NCBI RefSeq assembly: GCF_003854895.1
Contig: NZ_CP033966.1
Span: 310,001-374,000 of the forward strand
Source of the DNA: Pigmentiphaga sp. H8
Lineage (GTDB): Bacteria; Pseudomonadota; Gammaproteobacteria; Burkholderiales; Burkholderiaceae_B
Length of the DNA: 64,000 bases
Reading direction: 5' to 3'
In this document: one piece after another, positions 1-7,171 of the stretch
How positions within the stretch are numbered: the stretch's first letter is position 1
Layout of the letters: every line of letters starts with the position of its first letter
Position numbers and translations under genes: made by a program
The notes under the pieces: generated by a model
What the model was told of the DNA's origin: nothing
Seen by the model: the letters and a program-made list of their open reading frames with translations, nothing else
Database searches by the model: none

Positions 1-379
1 TCGAGGGGCCGGCCGGGTGCGTTCCCGCCGCGAAGACGGGCAGGCCCAGTTCGACCAGTTCCAGGCTGTCGCGGATGGCGCCGTCGATGACCACGCCGGC
101 CAGGCCGGCAGCCTTGGACTGGGTGGTCATGATGCCGCCCATGACGGCGCGTTCCAGGTAGGCCTGGGCATCGATCACCAGCACCTCGCCGGCGCGGGTC
201 AGGGTCAGCGCGTGGTGGATGGCGAGGTTGTCGCCCGGCGGGACGGATACCGGCAGCGCGGGTCCCCAGAGCCGCCAGGCGGGGTCCAGCGGCTTGATGC
301 GCGCGGCCAGCGCGTGGGCGCCGACGTCGGCCAGCAGGGAAGAGGCCAGCCAGTCGGGATGATCGAAGGCGGATGTCAT
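1..379 (-). CDS. RraA-family aldolase-like protein (partial, C-terminus off the left edge)
   Basis: The frame starts at an ATG at 379 and runs off the left edge after 126 residues with no stop. The family includes 4-hydroxy-4-methyl-2-oxoglutarate/4-carboxy-4-hydroxy-2-oxoadipate aldolases of aromatic ring cleavage as well as the RNase E inhibitor RraA. The visible part carries the family core: G81-G82 in the glycine-rich turn, K89, the D99-G100 pair and the R103-D104 pair that in characterised members binds substrate and metal. It is divergent from the IclR gene at 508, and the shared 128-base gap contains a palindrome that could regulate both. With a fumarylacetoacetase-like gene, a RidA and a Bug protein nearby, a catabolic aldolase role is more likely than RNase E control. 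That last step is inference. Confidence 0.85.
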   Translation of the reverse strand, partial: MTSAFDHPDWLASSLLADVGAHALAARIKPLDPAWRLWGPALPVSVPPGDNLAIHHALTLTRAGEVLVIDAQAYLERAVMGGIMTTQSKAAGLAGVVIDGAIRDSLELVELGLPVFAAGTHPAGPS

Positions 380-445
380 GCGAGCTCCTGGGAAGGACGG
401 CGGCACGGGCTGGCCGCTCGATACGACTTTAATCCATACAATTTC

Positions 446-462
446 GTTGTACTCTATACAAC
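446..462. promoter_or_regulatory. Candidate IclR operator
   Basis: Inverted repeat GTTGTA - CTCTA - TACAAC in an AT-rich island between the RraA-like gene and the IclR gene, 46 bases before the IclR start. IclR proteins usually bind such short palindromes in the divergent promoter beside their own gene. Binding is inferred from position and symmetry only. Confidence 0.5.
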
Positions 463-507
463 AACAATGCAGGCAAGAAAGCCCGCCCCGCACGCAAGGA
501 AAGCCGC

Positions 508-1218
508 ATGAGCAACGAAGGCGTGACCGCCGTGGAGCGGGCCATGGCCATCCTGGACTGTTTCCGGCTGGATGCCGACCGCCTCAGCCTGGCTGATTTC
601 TCCGCTCGGCTGCCGCTGCACAAGACCACCATCTACCGCCTGCTGAACTCGCTGGTGCGCACGCGCTACGTGGTGCGCCATGCCGACGGCCGCTATTCGC
701 TTGGCCCGCGCGTACTGTACCTGGGCCGGGTGTGCGAGCGAAGTTTCCGCCTGGCCGACGTGGTCGTGCCGCAGTTGCGCGAGCTGTCGCGGGCAAGCGG
801 GGAAACCGCGTCCTACTACGTGGCCAGCGAAGGCCAGCGCCTGTGCCTGTTCCGCATCCAGCCCAACGAGGGCATGCACGACCAGCTTACCGCCGGCAGC
901 CTGCTGCCCTTCGACGGCAGCGCCACCGGGCAGATCTTCCACGTCTGGGTCGTGGGCGACGGGCGGATCGCGCTGCCCGAGGACCTGCCCACGCATTCCA
1001 GCGGCCTTTATCACCAGTTCGTCACGTCCTGGTCGGTGCCGGTGTTCGGCGACCAGGACGCGTTCGCGGGGGCGCTGACGCTGTCCGGCCTGGCGCAGCG
1101 GGTGGAGCCGAACGCGGTAAGCCACCGGGACCTCCTGATGGCCCATGGCCGGATCCTGTCGGCGGCGTTGGGCGCGTCGCCGTCCTGGTGCGGCACCGTG
1201 TACGGGGAAGAGGCATGA
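508..1218 (+). CDS. IclR family transcriptional regulator
   Basis: A 236-residue protein of normal IclR length. Residues about 8-65 form the winged helix (VERAMAILDCF start, then the recognition segment LHKTTIYRLLNSLV), and residues about 80-236 form the effector domain. The ATG at 508 is preceded by AAGGAAA at a suitable distance. The gene points away from the RraA-like gene at 1-379 and its stop overlaps an upstream possible ATG of the following LysR gene, so the two regulators may be cotranscribed. It probably controls the divergent aldolase operon through the palindrome at 446-462. The inducer cannot be told from the sequence. Confidence 0.9.
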   Translation: MSNEGVTAVERAMAILDCFRLDADRLSLADFSARLPLHKTTIYRLLNSLVRTRYVVRHADGRYSLGPRVLYLGRVCERSFRLADVVVPQLRELSRASGETASYYVASEGQRLCLFRIQPNEGMHDQLTAGSLLPFDGSATGQIFHVWVVGDGRIALPEDLPTHSSGLYHQFVTSWSVPVFGDQDAFAGALTLSGLAQRVEPNAVSHRDLLMAHGRILSAALGASPSWCGTVYGEEA

Positions 1219-1259
1219 ACGCGCCCGTCGGACCGCGCACGGGGGACAGGGGGAGCAAC

Positions 1260-2288
1260 ATGGACATCCGGCTGGACAACCGCGTGCGGGGCCGGCTGCG
1301 GCTGCGGCACCTGGAGCTGCTCGACGTGCTGGACAACACCGGCAGCATCCACAAGGCCGCCGCGCGCCTGAGCATGACGCAGCCCGCCGCCAGCAAGCTG
1401 CTGCGCGATGCCGAGGACATCTACGGCACGCAGCTGTTCACGCGTTCGTCCAGCGGCCTGCGGCCCACGCCGGGCGGCGACGCGGCCATACGGTGGGCCC
1501 GCAGCATCCTGCGCAGCGTGGGCGATTCCCTGACCGAGGTCCAGCTGATACGCGAGGGCGCGCACGGCCGCGTGCGGGTGGGGGTGTTCCCGGCGGCGGT
1601 GTCGGTGCTGCTGGGCACGGCGTTGGACCGCCTGCATGCCCGCTGGCCGGACGTGGTGGTGCTGGCCACCGAAGGCAGCAACGAGGTGCTGCTGCCGGCG
1701 CTGGCGCGGCAGGAGCTGGACGTGGTCCTGGGCCGCCTGACCGCGGCGACCCAGGATCCGGCGTTCGAGAGCGAATTGCTGTATGACGAGCCCGTCTGCG
1801 TGGTGGTGCGCAGCGGCCATCCCTGGGCCCGCCGGCGGCGGCTGGATCTGGCCGAACTGGCCGCCTCGCAGTGGATACTGCCTACCGAGTTCGCGCCCAT
1901 GCGGCCCCAGTTCGAGCAGATGTTCGTGAAGGCTGGCGTGGCGGTGCCCCGGCCGCGCGTGGAGACCGCGTCGCTGCTGCTCAGCCAGGCCGTGATCCAG
2001 AAGTCGGACATGCTGGCCGTCGTGCCGGGACGCGTGGCCGCCTACTACCGCGACCAAGGGTTGTTCGCCATTCTGCCCTTCGCCCTGCCGCTGACGATTC
2101 CGCCCGTGGGCGTCATCACCCACGCCCATCGCCCGGTCTCGCCGGCGGTCGGCCATTTCCTGGACGTGGTGCACGAGATCGCGGGGCTGGAGGCGCGGGC
2201 GCGGGAAGCCGGCGCCCCGCCTGCCGTCAGGCCAGCGGCGGCTGGATCTCCACCCGCAGGGCGCCGACGGACTCGATCCGGGCGCTGA
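1260..2288 (+). CDS. LysR family transcriptional regulator
   Basis: A 342-residue LysR-type regulator. The N-terminal winged helix includes SIHKAAARLSMTQPAASKLL, followed by the linker helix and a two-lobed effector domain (the VRVGVFPAAVS segment opens it). I chose the ATG at 1260 because of the GGGGGAG ribosome site just before it. An in-frame ATG at 1215, overlapping the IclR stop, would add 15 residues. The C-terminal tail is Pro/Ala/Arg-rich and overlaps the 3' end of the opposite-strand fumarylacetoacetase-like gene by 62 bases. Likely regulated genes are the neighbouring catabolic genes. The effector is unknown. Confidence 0.88.
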   Translation: MDIRLDNRVRGRLRLRHLELLDVLDNTGSIHKAAARLSMTQPAASKLLRDAEDIYGTQLFTRSSSGLRPTPGGDAAIRWARSILRSVGDSLTEVQLIREGAHGRVRVGVFPAAVSVLLGTALDRLHARWPDVVVLATEGSNEVLLPALARQELDVVLGRLTAATQDPAFESELLYDEPVCVVVRSGHPWARRRRLDLAELAASQWILPTEFAPMRPQFEQMFVKAGVAVPRPRVETASLLLSQAVIQKSDMLAVVPGRVAAYYRDQGLFAILPFALPLTIPPVGVITHAHRPVSPAVGHFLDVVHEIAGLEARAREAGAPPAVRPAAAGSPPAGRRRTRSGR

Positions 2289-3138
2289 CCACGTCGCCCG
2301 CGGCAAGAAAGCTGCGCCGCGCGGCGCCCACGCCAGCAGGGGTGCCGGTCAGCACCACGTCGCCGGGCTCCAGCGTCATGATGCGGGACAGCGTCGCCAG
2401 TTGCTCGCCGATGTCGAAGATCATGCCCGAGGTGCGCGCGTCCTGCCGGACGTCGCCGTTGACGTCCAGGCGCATGGCCAGGTCGTGCGGGTCGGGAACG
2501 AAGGCGGCCGGCACCAGCGGACCCAGCGGGCAACTGGTGTCGTGCGCCTTGCCCGCGACCCAGTCGAACTTGTAGAAGGTCTCGGGCGCACGGTTCAGGT
2601 CGCGGGCGGAAAAGTCGATCGCCACGCAATAGGCCGCGACGTGCTCGCGCCAGTCCTGGGCCGCGATGGCGCGGGCCTCGCGGCCGATCACCAGCGCCAG
2701 TTCGATCTCCCAGTCGAAGGACTGGCAGCCGCGCGGAATGCGCACGGTGGCGCCGGGCCCCACCACCGCCTGCCGCGCGGGCTTGAAGAAAAAGAACAGC
2801 CGTTGCGCGGACTTGTCGTGCGCGTCGGGCACCTTCATCTCGGCCAGATGATCGTAGTAGTTGGCGCCGGCGCACAGGACCTTGCCGGGATATTGCAGCG
2901 GCGCCAGCTCGGGGGCGTCGGCCGGCACGGCCAGTGCATGCAGCTCGCGTTCGGCGGCTGCGATGCGCGCCAGCCCCGGCTGGTGGGCGGCCCAGTCGCG
3001 GAACAGATCGATGATGCCGTCCGGCATCGCGTCCAGCCCCAGCGCCCGGGCCGATGCCGCGATCGGATAGCAGCCCCGGGCGGTCTGCAAACAGCCGGTC
3101 GGCGCGCCATGCACCAAGCGGGTAGTCAAAGAAAACAT
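2227..3138 (-). CDS. Fumarylacetoacetate hydrolase family protein
   Basis: A 303-residue member of the FAH superfamily, metal-dependent enzymes that hydrolyse or decarboxylate acylpyruvates and related ring-cleavage products. The C-terminal catalytic domain begins near PGKVLCAGANYYDH. It contains the acidic metal ligands in FDWEIELALVIG and the VAIDFSARDLN segment, and it ends in the typical GDVVLTGTPAGVG turn. The start at 3138 has a purine-rich site (GAGGAAG) upstream; longer in-frame starts would only add Arg-rich translation of the repeat. It is the last gene of the minus-strand set RidA-Bug-FAH. The 143-base gap from the Bug gene is mostly filled by a repeat element. The exact substrate is not evident. 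Confidence 0.9.
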   Translation of the reverse strand: MFSLTTRLVHGAPTGCLQTARGCYPIAASARALGLDAMPDGIIDLFRDWAAHQPGLARIAAAERELHALAVPADAPELAPLQYPGKVLCAGANYYDHLAEMKVPDAHDKSAQRLFFFFKPARQAVVGPGATVRIPRGCQSFDWEIELALVIGREARAIAAQDWREHVAAYCVAIDFSARDLNRAPETFYKFDWVAGKAHDTSCPLGPLVPAAFVPDPHDLAMRLDVNGDVRQDARTSGMIFDIGEQLATLSRIMTLEPGDVVLTGTPAGVGAARRSFLAAGDVVSARIESVGALRVEIQPPLA

Positions 3139-3210
3139 CCTTGCTTCCTCATTCCATCCATCCATGAGCGATCCGTCGCATGCGACAGACGCCACTCGAC
3201 CCGGGATGCG

Positions 3211-3276
3211 GTGGATCCGGCTCCGCCGGTCCGCCCGCATCGCCCCCTGGGGGGTGCGCGAAGCGCGTAGGGGGGG
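3211..3276 (-). repeat. GC-rich interspersed repeat, copy A
   Basis: One end reads GTGGATCCGGCTCCGCCGGT and the other end reads GCGCGAAGCGCGTAGGGGGG; between them lies GCCCCCTGGGGGG. The same two ends occur at 12821-12888 and 31069-31210. Read on the minus strand, the C-tract end of this copy begins about 5 bases after the Bug stop codon. Its several self-complementary blocks would fold as hairpins in RNA. Confidence 0.85.
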
Positions 3277-3281
3277 AACCT

Positions 3282-4244
3282 CTAATCAGCGCTGAAGCCC
3301 GAGGCTTGCACCGCCTGGCGCCATTGTTCGAGCTCGCGGCGGCCTTGTTCGTCCAGTTGCCGGGGCGTGCTGTCCACCGGAGTCATGCCCATCTGGGCCA
3401 GCTTCGCGCGCACGTCGGGCTCCTTCAAGGCCCGGACGATGGCCGCGTTCAACTGGGCAAGGCGAGCATCCGGCGTGCGTGCCGGCGCGTAGATGCCGCC
3501 CCAGCCCTGGGCCGTGCCCATGCGCAGCCCCAGTTCCGCCGCCGTCGGCACCTCCGGCAGCTCCGCCGCCCGCTGCGAGCCGAAGGTGACCAGGATGCGG
3601 ACCTTGCCGGCCTGCTGCAGGTTCAGCATCTCGCCTATGTTCAGGATCGCGGCCGGGATCTGCGCGCCGACCAGCGCGGTGATGACTTCGGCGGCGCCCT
3701 TGTAGCCGATGTGCTCCATCCGCACGCCGGTGGTCTGCGACAGCGAGACGCCCAGGAAATGCTGGATGCTGCCGGCCGAGGGCGTGCCATAGAAGGCCGC
3801 CGTGGGGTGGGCCTTGGCCCAGGCCAGGAAGTCCTGCAGGCTGCGCGCCGAGGACGAGGCCGGCACGGCCAGCCCCAGTTCCCAGGTCGGCAGCTTGGCC
3901 ACCGGCGCGAGTTCGGTGAACGGGTCATAGCCCAGCTTCTTGAACACGTGCGGATACAGGTAGATGGTCGCCCCCGGCGCCACCACCAGCGTGTTGCCGT
4001 CGGGCGCGGCCGCCTTGACGTGCTGGATGGCCAGCCGCGCCTGCGCGCCCGGCCGATTCTCGACGATGGCCGGCTGGTTGAGCGAGACGCGCAGCTTGTC
4101 CGCCAGCAGGCGCGCGATGATGTCGAAGTTGCCGCCGGCGGGCAGGCCCACCACCAGCTTCAGGGGCTCCTGGGCCTGGGCCGCCGGAGCCGTCAGCGCG
4201 AACAGCAAGGCGAGCGACGCTCGCCGGATAAGGGTCGGGATCAT
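3282..4244 (-). CDS. Bug-family (TctC-like) periplasmic solute-binding protein
   Basis: A 320-residue extracytoplasmic receptor of the tripartite tricarboxylate transporter (Bug) family, greatly expanded in Bordetella and relatives. Residues 1-25 are a signal peptide (IPTLIRRASLALLFALTAP, cleavage near AQAQ). The mature protein opens with the family pattern LKLVVGLPAGGNFDIIARLL. It also has the ENRPGA segment and the AAAPDGNTL loop that contacts carboxylate ligands. It lies 32 bases after the RidA gene and before the FAH gene, so it probably binds an organic acid that this operon degrades. No membrane TctA/TctB genes are nearby, which is usual for Bug proteins. Confidence 0.92.
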   Translation of the reverse strand: MIPTLIRRASLALLFALTAPAAQAQEPLKLVVGLPAGGNFDIIARLLADKLRVSLNQPAIVENRPGAQARLAIQHVKAAAPDGNTLVVAPGATIYLYPHVFKKLGYDPFTELAPVAKLPTWELGLAVPASSSARSLQDFLAWAKAHPTAAFYGTPSAGSIQHFLGVSLSQTTGVRMEHIGYKGAAEVITALVGAQIPAAILNIGEMLNLQQAGKVRILVTFGSQRAAELPEVPTAAELGLRMGTAQGWGGIYAPARTPDARLAQLNAAIVRALKEPDVRAKLAQMGMTPVDSTPRQLDEQGRRELEQWRQAVQASGFSAD

Positions 4245-4276
4245 GATGCGCCTCGTGTGCCCCCGGGGGCGTTGGC

Positions 4277-4630
4277 CTACAGTTTGCGCGCCGCGGTCAC
4301 GGCGATCTCGACCTCGTATTCGGGAAAGGCCAGCTTGGCCTCCACGCAGGAGCGTACCGGCTTGTGCCCGGCGATCACCCATTGGTCCCAGATCTCGTTG
4401 AGCTTGGGCCATTTCTTGTAGTCGTCGATCCAGACCATGGCGCTCAGGATGTGCTTGCGGTCCAGGCCTATGCCCTCGAGCTGGGCGTCGAGCTTGGCCA
4501 GGATCTGGCGCAACTGGCCGTCGAAGTCCTGCGACGGATCGTCCGCGACCTGTCCCGACATGTAGACGATGTTGTCGTGGATCACGATCTTGCTCATGTG
4601 GGCGTTTTCGTTCAGGCGTTCGATGGTCAT
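4277..4630 (-). CDS. RidA/YjgF family protein (reactive imine/enamine deaminase-like)
   Basis: A 117-residue single-domain RidA-like protein. The family hydrolyses reactive enamines and imines to ketoacids. The C-terminal motif PVRSCVEAKLAFPEYEVEIA contains the conserved substrate-binding Arg and the Glu of the family. I chose the ATG at 4630 because translation upstream is not conserved-looking. It is the first gene of the minus-strand RidA-Bug-FAH set, and its neighbours suggest a role in an amino- or imino-containing catabolic route rather than general housekeeping. Confidence 0.9.
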   Translation of the reverse strand: MTIERLNENAHMSKIVIHDNIVYMSGQVADDPSQDFDGQLRQILAKLDAQLEGIGLDRKHILSAMVWIDDYKKWPKLNEIWDQWVIAGHKPVRSCVEAKLAFPEYEVEIAVTAARKL

Positions 4631-4734
4631 GCGCGGCTCCTTGTCGTGTGCCGGCACATTGTGGGCGCGATGCGCGCCATCGCCGTAATGAAAGAAACTT
4701 ATCTCCCGAGAACCGGGAAGAATCTCCGGCGCGC

Positions 4735-5643
4735 TCAGGCGTCCAGGTGCGGCCGCATCAGCGCCTCGAACCATTCCACGAACACGCCCAGCCGGCGCGA
4801 CCGCTGCCGGCGATGGGGATACAACAGGGAGACCGGCATGGGCGCGGGGCGCAGGCCGGGCATGACCTCGACCAGTTCACCGGCATCCAGCAGATGCCGC
4901 ACGTCGAAGCGCGGGATCTGGATCAGCCCCAGGCCCATCCGGCAGCAGGCGATGTAGTTCTCGGCATTATTCACCACCACCTGGCTGGGCACGTCCCGGC
5001 TGCGCGGTTCGCCGCCTGCATCCAGGTATTCCCAGGCCGTCTCGCGCCCCGTGGTGGCCGAGGCATAGCCCACGGCCCAATGGCCGCCGGCCAGTTCGTC
5101 GGGGTGCCGGGGTTCGCCGTGCTGGCGCAGGTAGGCCGGACTGGCGCAGTTGATCAGCGCGATGTCGCCCAGCGGACGCACGACCAGACTGCTGTCGTGC
5201 AAGGTGCCGATGCGTACCGCGCAGTCCACGCCTTCGCGCACGAGATCGATGGCGCGGTCGCCCGAACGCAGCAGCAGTTGCAGGCGGGGATGGCGCTGCA
5301 GCAGGCCGGGCAGCGCGGGCACGACCAGGCGCCGCGCGATGCGGCTGGGCACGTCCACCGTCAGGCGTCCGGCCAACTGCTTCCCGCGCGCATGGAACAA
5401 CTGGTCGATGTCCTCGACCTCGGCCAGCAGCGGCCGTATCCGTTCGATCAACTGCTGGCCGTCGGCGGTCAGGGCGACACGCCGGGTCGTGCGATGCAGG
5501 AGGCGGGCCCCGACCTGCTCTTCCAGTTGCTGGACGGCCGCCGACACCGAGGCGCGGGGCAGCTCCAGCGCATGGGCCGCCTGGATGAAACTGCCCATCT
5601 CCGCCACCTGGACGAAAACGCGGTACTGGTCGAAACGATCCAT
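4735..5643 (-). CDS. LysR family transcriptional regulator
   Basis: A 302-residue LysR regulator of the CrgA/DsdC-like type that is common in betaproteobacteria. The N-terminal helix-turn-helix includes GSFIQAAHALELPRASVSAA, and the effector domain starts near LAGRLTVDVPSRIARRLVVP. It lies on the same strand as and 104 bases upstream of the RidA-Bug-FAH set. It also lies 25 bases downstream of the SDR gene's stop, so it could control either. Confidence 0.9.
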   Translation of the reverse strand: MDRFDQYRVFVQVAEMGSFIQAAHALELPRASVSAAVQQLEEQVGARLLHRTTRRVALTADGQQLIERIRPLLAEVEDIDQLFHARGKQLAGRLTVDVPSRIARRLVVPALPGLLQRHPRLQLLLRSGDRAIDLVREGVDCAVRIGTLHDSSLVVRPLGDIALINCASPAYLRQHGEPRHPDELAGGHWAVGYASATTGRETAWEYLDAGGEPRSRDVPSQVVVNNAENYIACCRMGLGLIQIPRFDVRHLLDAGELVEVMPGLRPAPMPVSLLYPHRRQRSRRLGVFVEWFEALMRPHLDA

Positions 5644-5668
5644 GTCCCAAGCATAGAGCAGGATGCCG

Positions 5669-6442
5669 CTACTTGGTGGTGTAGCCGCCGTTGATGAGGA
5701 TGGTCTGGCCCGTGATCCACCAGCCGTCGCTGACCAGGTGCCGGATGAACGGGACGACGTCGTGGATGTCGGTCAGCCCGGTCTTCGAGAACGGCGACAG
5801 GGCCGCCGCGGTCTTGTGGTACGCCACCGCCTCGGCCTGCTCGGCGGGATAGAAGAAGGGCGTATCCATCGGTCCCGGGCCGACCGCGGTCACCGAGATG
5901 CCGCGCTGGCCGAACTCCTTAGCCGCCGCGCGGGTGAAGTGTTCCACCGGCGCCTTGGTGCCCTCGTAGGCCGCGTAGAACGGCGTGAACGCGCCCAGCA
6001 GCGAGGTCACCAGCGTCACGACCTTGCCGTTGTCGTTCACGTGGCGGCCGGCTTCCTTCAGGAAGAAGAACGCCGACTTGGCGTTGACCGCGGACATCTC
6101 GTCGTATTCGGTCTCGCTGATGTCGACGATGGGTTTCTTCAGCACCTTGCCCACCGTGTTGATGGCGATGTCCGGCCGCCCGGCCACGGCGATGGCGTCG
6201 GCGAACAGCTTCTCCACCGCCCCGGCCGTCGTCAGGTCCGCCTGCAGGGCGGCCGACTCGGCGCCGGCCGCGCGCACCGCGGCCACGGTGGCGTCGGCGT
6301 CCGCCTTGGACGCCGGGCTGTTGTAGTGGACGATGACGGCCTTGGCACCCTGCGCGGCCAGATCGCGCGCGATCAGCCCGCCGAGATTCTTCGCGCCGCC
6401 GGCGATCAGCGCGACCTTGCCGCGTATCGAATGGTCTGCCAT
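5669..6442 (-). CDS. SDR family oxidoreductase
   Basis: A 257-residue short-chain dehydrogenase/reductase. The cofactor motif is at residues 15-22 (GGAKNLGG), and the catalytic Ser147, Tyr159 and Lys163 are all present (SLLG, then YEGTK). The C-terminal WWITGQTILINGGY is typical of the classical subfamily. The variant glycine motif resembles that of 3-oxoacyl-ACP reductase-like members. It precedes the LysR gene at 5643 on the same strand. Its upstream region holds two short palindromes. The substrate is unknown. Confidence 0.9.
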   Translation of the reverse strand: MADHSIRGKVALIAGGAKNLGGLIARDLAAQGAKAVIVHYNSPASKADADATVAAVRAAGAESAALQADLTTAGAVEKLFADAIAVAGRPDIAINTVGKVLKKPIVDISETEYDEMSAVNAKSAFFFLKEAGRHVNDNGKVVTLVTSLLGAFTPFYAAYEGTKAPVEHFTRAAAKEFGQRGISVTAVGPGPMDTPFFYPAEQAEAVAYHKTAAALSPFSKTGLTDIHDVVPFIRHLVSDGWWITGQTILINGGYTTK

Positions 6443-6501
6443 GGAAAACTCCTGTGCGATGGAAACGAGGGTTCCAGCTTAGGAGCGTGGGCCGATCCGA
6501 T

Positions 6502-6531
6502 CAGCCCCCGGGGGCTGGATGGACTATCCAG
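6502..6531. promoter_or_regulatory. Palindromes upstream of the SDR gene
   Basis: Two overlapping inverted repeats lie 60-90 bases before the SDR start: a perfect 16-mer CAGCCCCCGGGGGCTG (6502-6517) and CTGGAT - GGACT - ATCCAG (6515-6531). The second has the size of a LysR-type binding site. Function is a guess from position. Confidence 0.3.
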
Positions 6532-6561
6532 GAAATCCGGCCAATCGCCGAGGGCACCGCA

Positions 6562-7164
6562 TCAACGCAGGGCGCGTGCCGTGAGTTCCACCCGCACGAC
6601 CTGCCCGTTCTCGATGGGCGCCGCCAGGTCGGTCTCGCGGAAGCGCCGCATCCAGGGCGGCGTGGTTTCCAGCCCCCGCGCGAGCGCGAGCTGGTAGGCG
6701 TGGAAGAACTGGCCGTGGCCGACCGCGACGACGAAGCCCGGCAGCGTGCGCACGCGTTCGTCGAAGGCGCGCAGCCGGTCCGCGAACTCGGAGAATGATT
6801 CGGCGTCGTCGCCGTCGCGGTAGTCGGGGTCGGCGCGCTGCCAGTAAGCGTCGGCCAGGGGCCGGCGTTCGTGCACGTTCAGGCCCGCGCACTTGAGGGC
6901 CGACAGGTAGGTGAACTCCTGGATGGGCCAGACCTCCATCGGGGTGCCTGGCCATTTTTCCAGGATGGGGGCGGCGGTTTCCTGCGCGCGCATGAAGGGC
7001 GAGACGATCAGCAGGTCGGGATTGCGATCGATCTGGCTGGCCGCGAGGAGCGCCTGTTCGCGCCCCAGCGCTGTCAGCGGGCTGGCGCCCACCTCGGAGG
7101 TGGCCGCCCCGGCATTGGCCGTGCTTTGCCCGTGGCGGATCAGCCAGAGTTCGCGCAGTGCCAT
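6562..7164 (-). CDS. Histidine phosphatase family protein
   Basis: A 200-residue member of the phosphoglycerate-mutase-like histidine phosphatases. The N-terminal motif R10-H11-G12-Q13 supplies the phosphorylated histidine, R59 lies in SPFMRAQETA, and the second histidine is H150 in VAVGHGQF. The family includes phosphatases acting on small phosphoesters and phosphoproteins; the substrate here cannot be told. It starts 7 bases after the gatB stop on the same strand, so it may be the last gene of the gatCAB transcript. Confidence 0.9.
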   Translation of the reverse strand: MALRELWLIRHGQSTANAGAATSEVGASPLTALGREQALLAASQIDRNPDLLIVSPFMRAQETAAPILEKWPGTPMEVWPIQEFTYLSALKCAGLNVHERRPLADAYWQRADPDYRDGDDAESFSEFADRLRAFDERVRTLPGFVVAVGHGQFFHAYQLALARGLETTPPWMRRFRETDLAAPIENGQVVRVELTARALR

Positions 7165-7171
7165 GAGGGCC

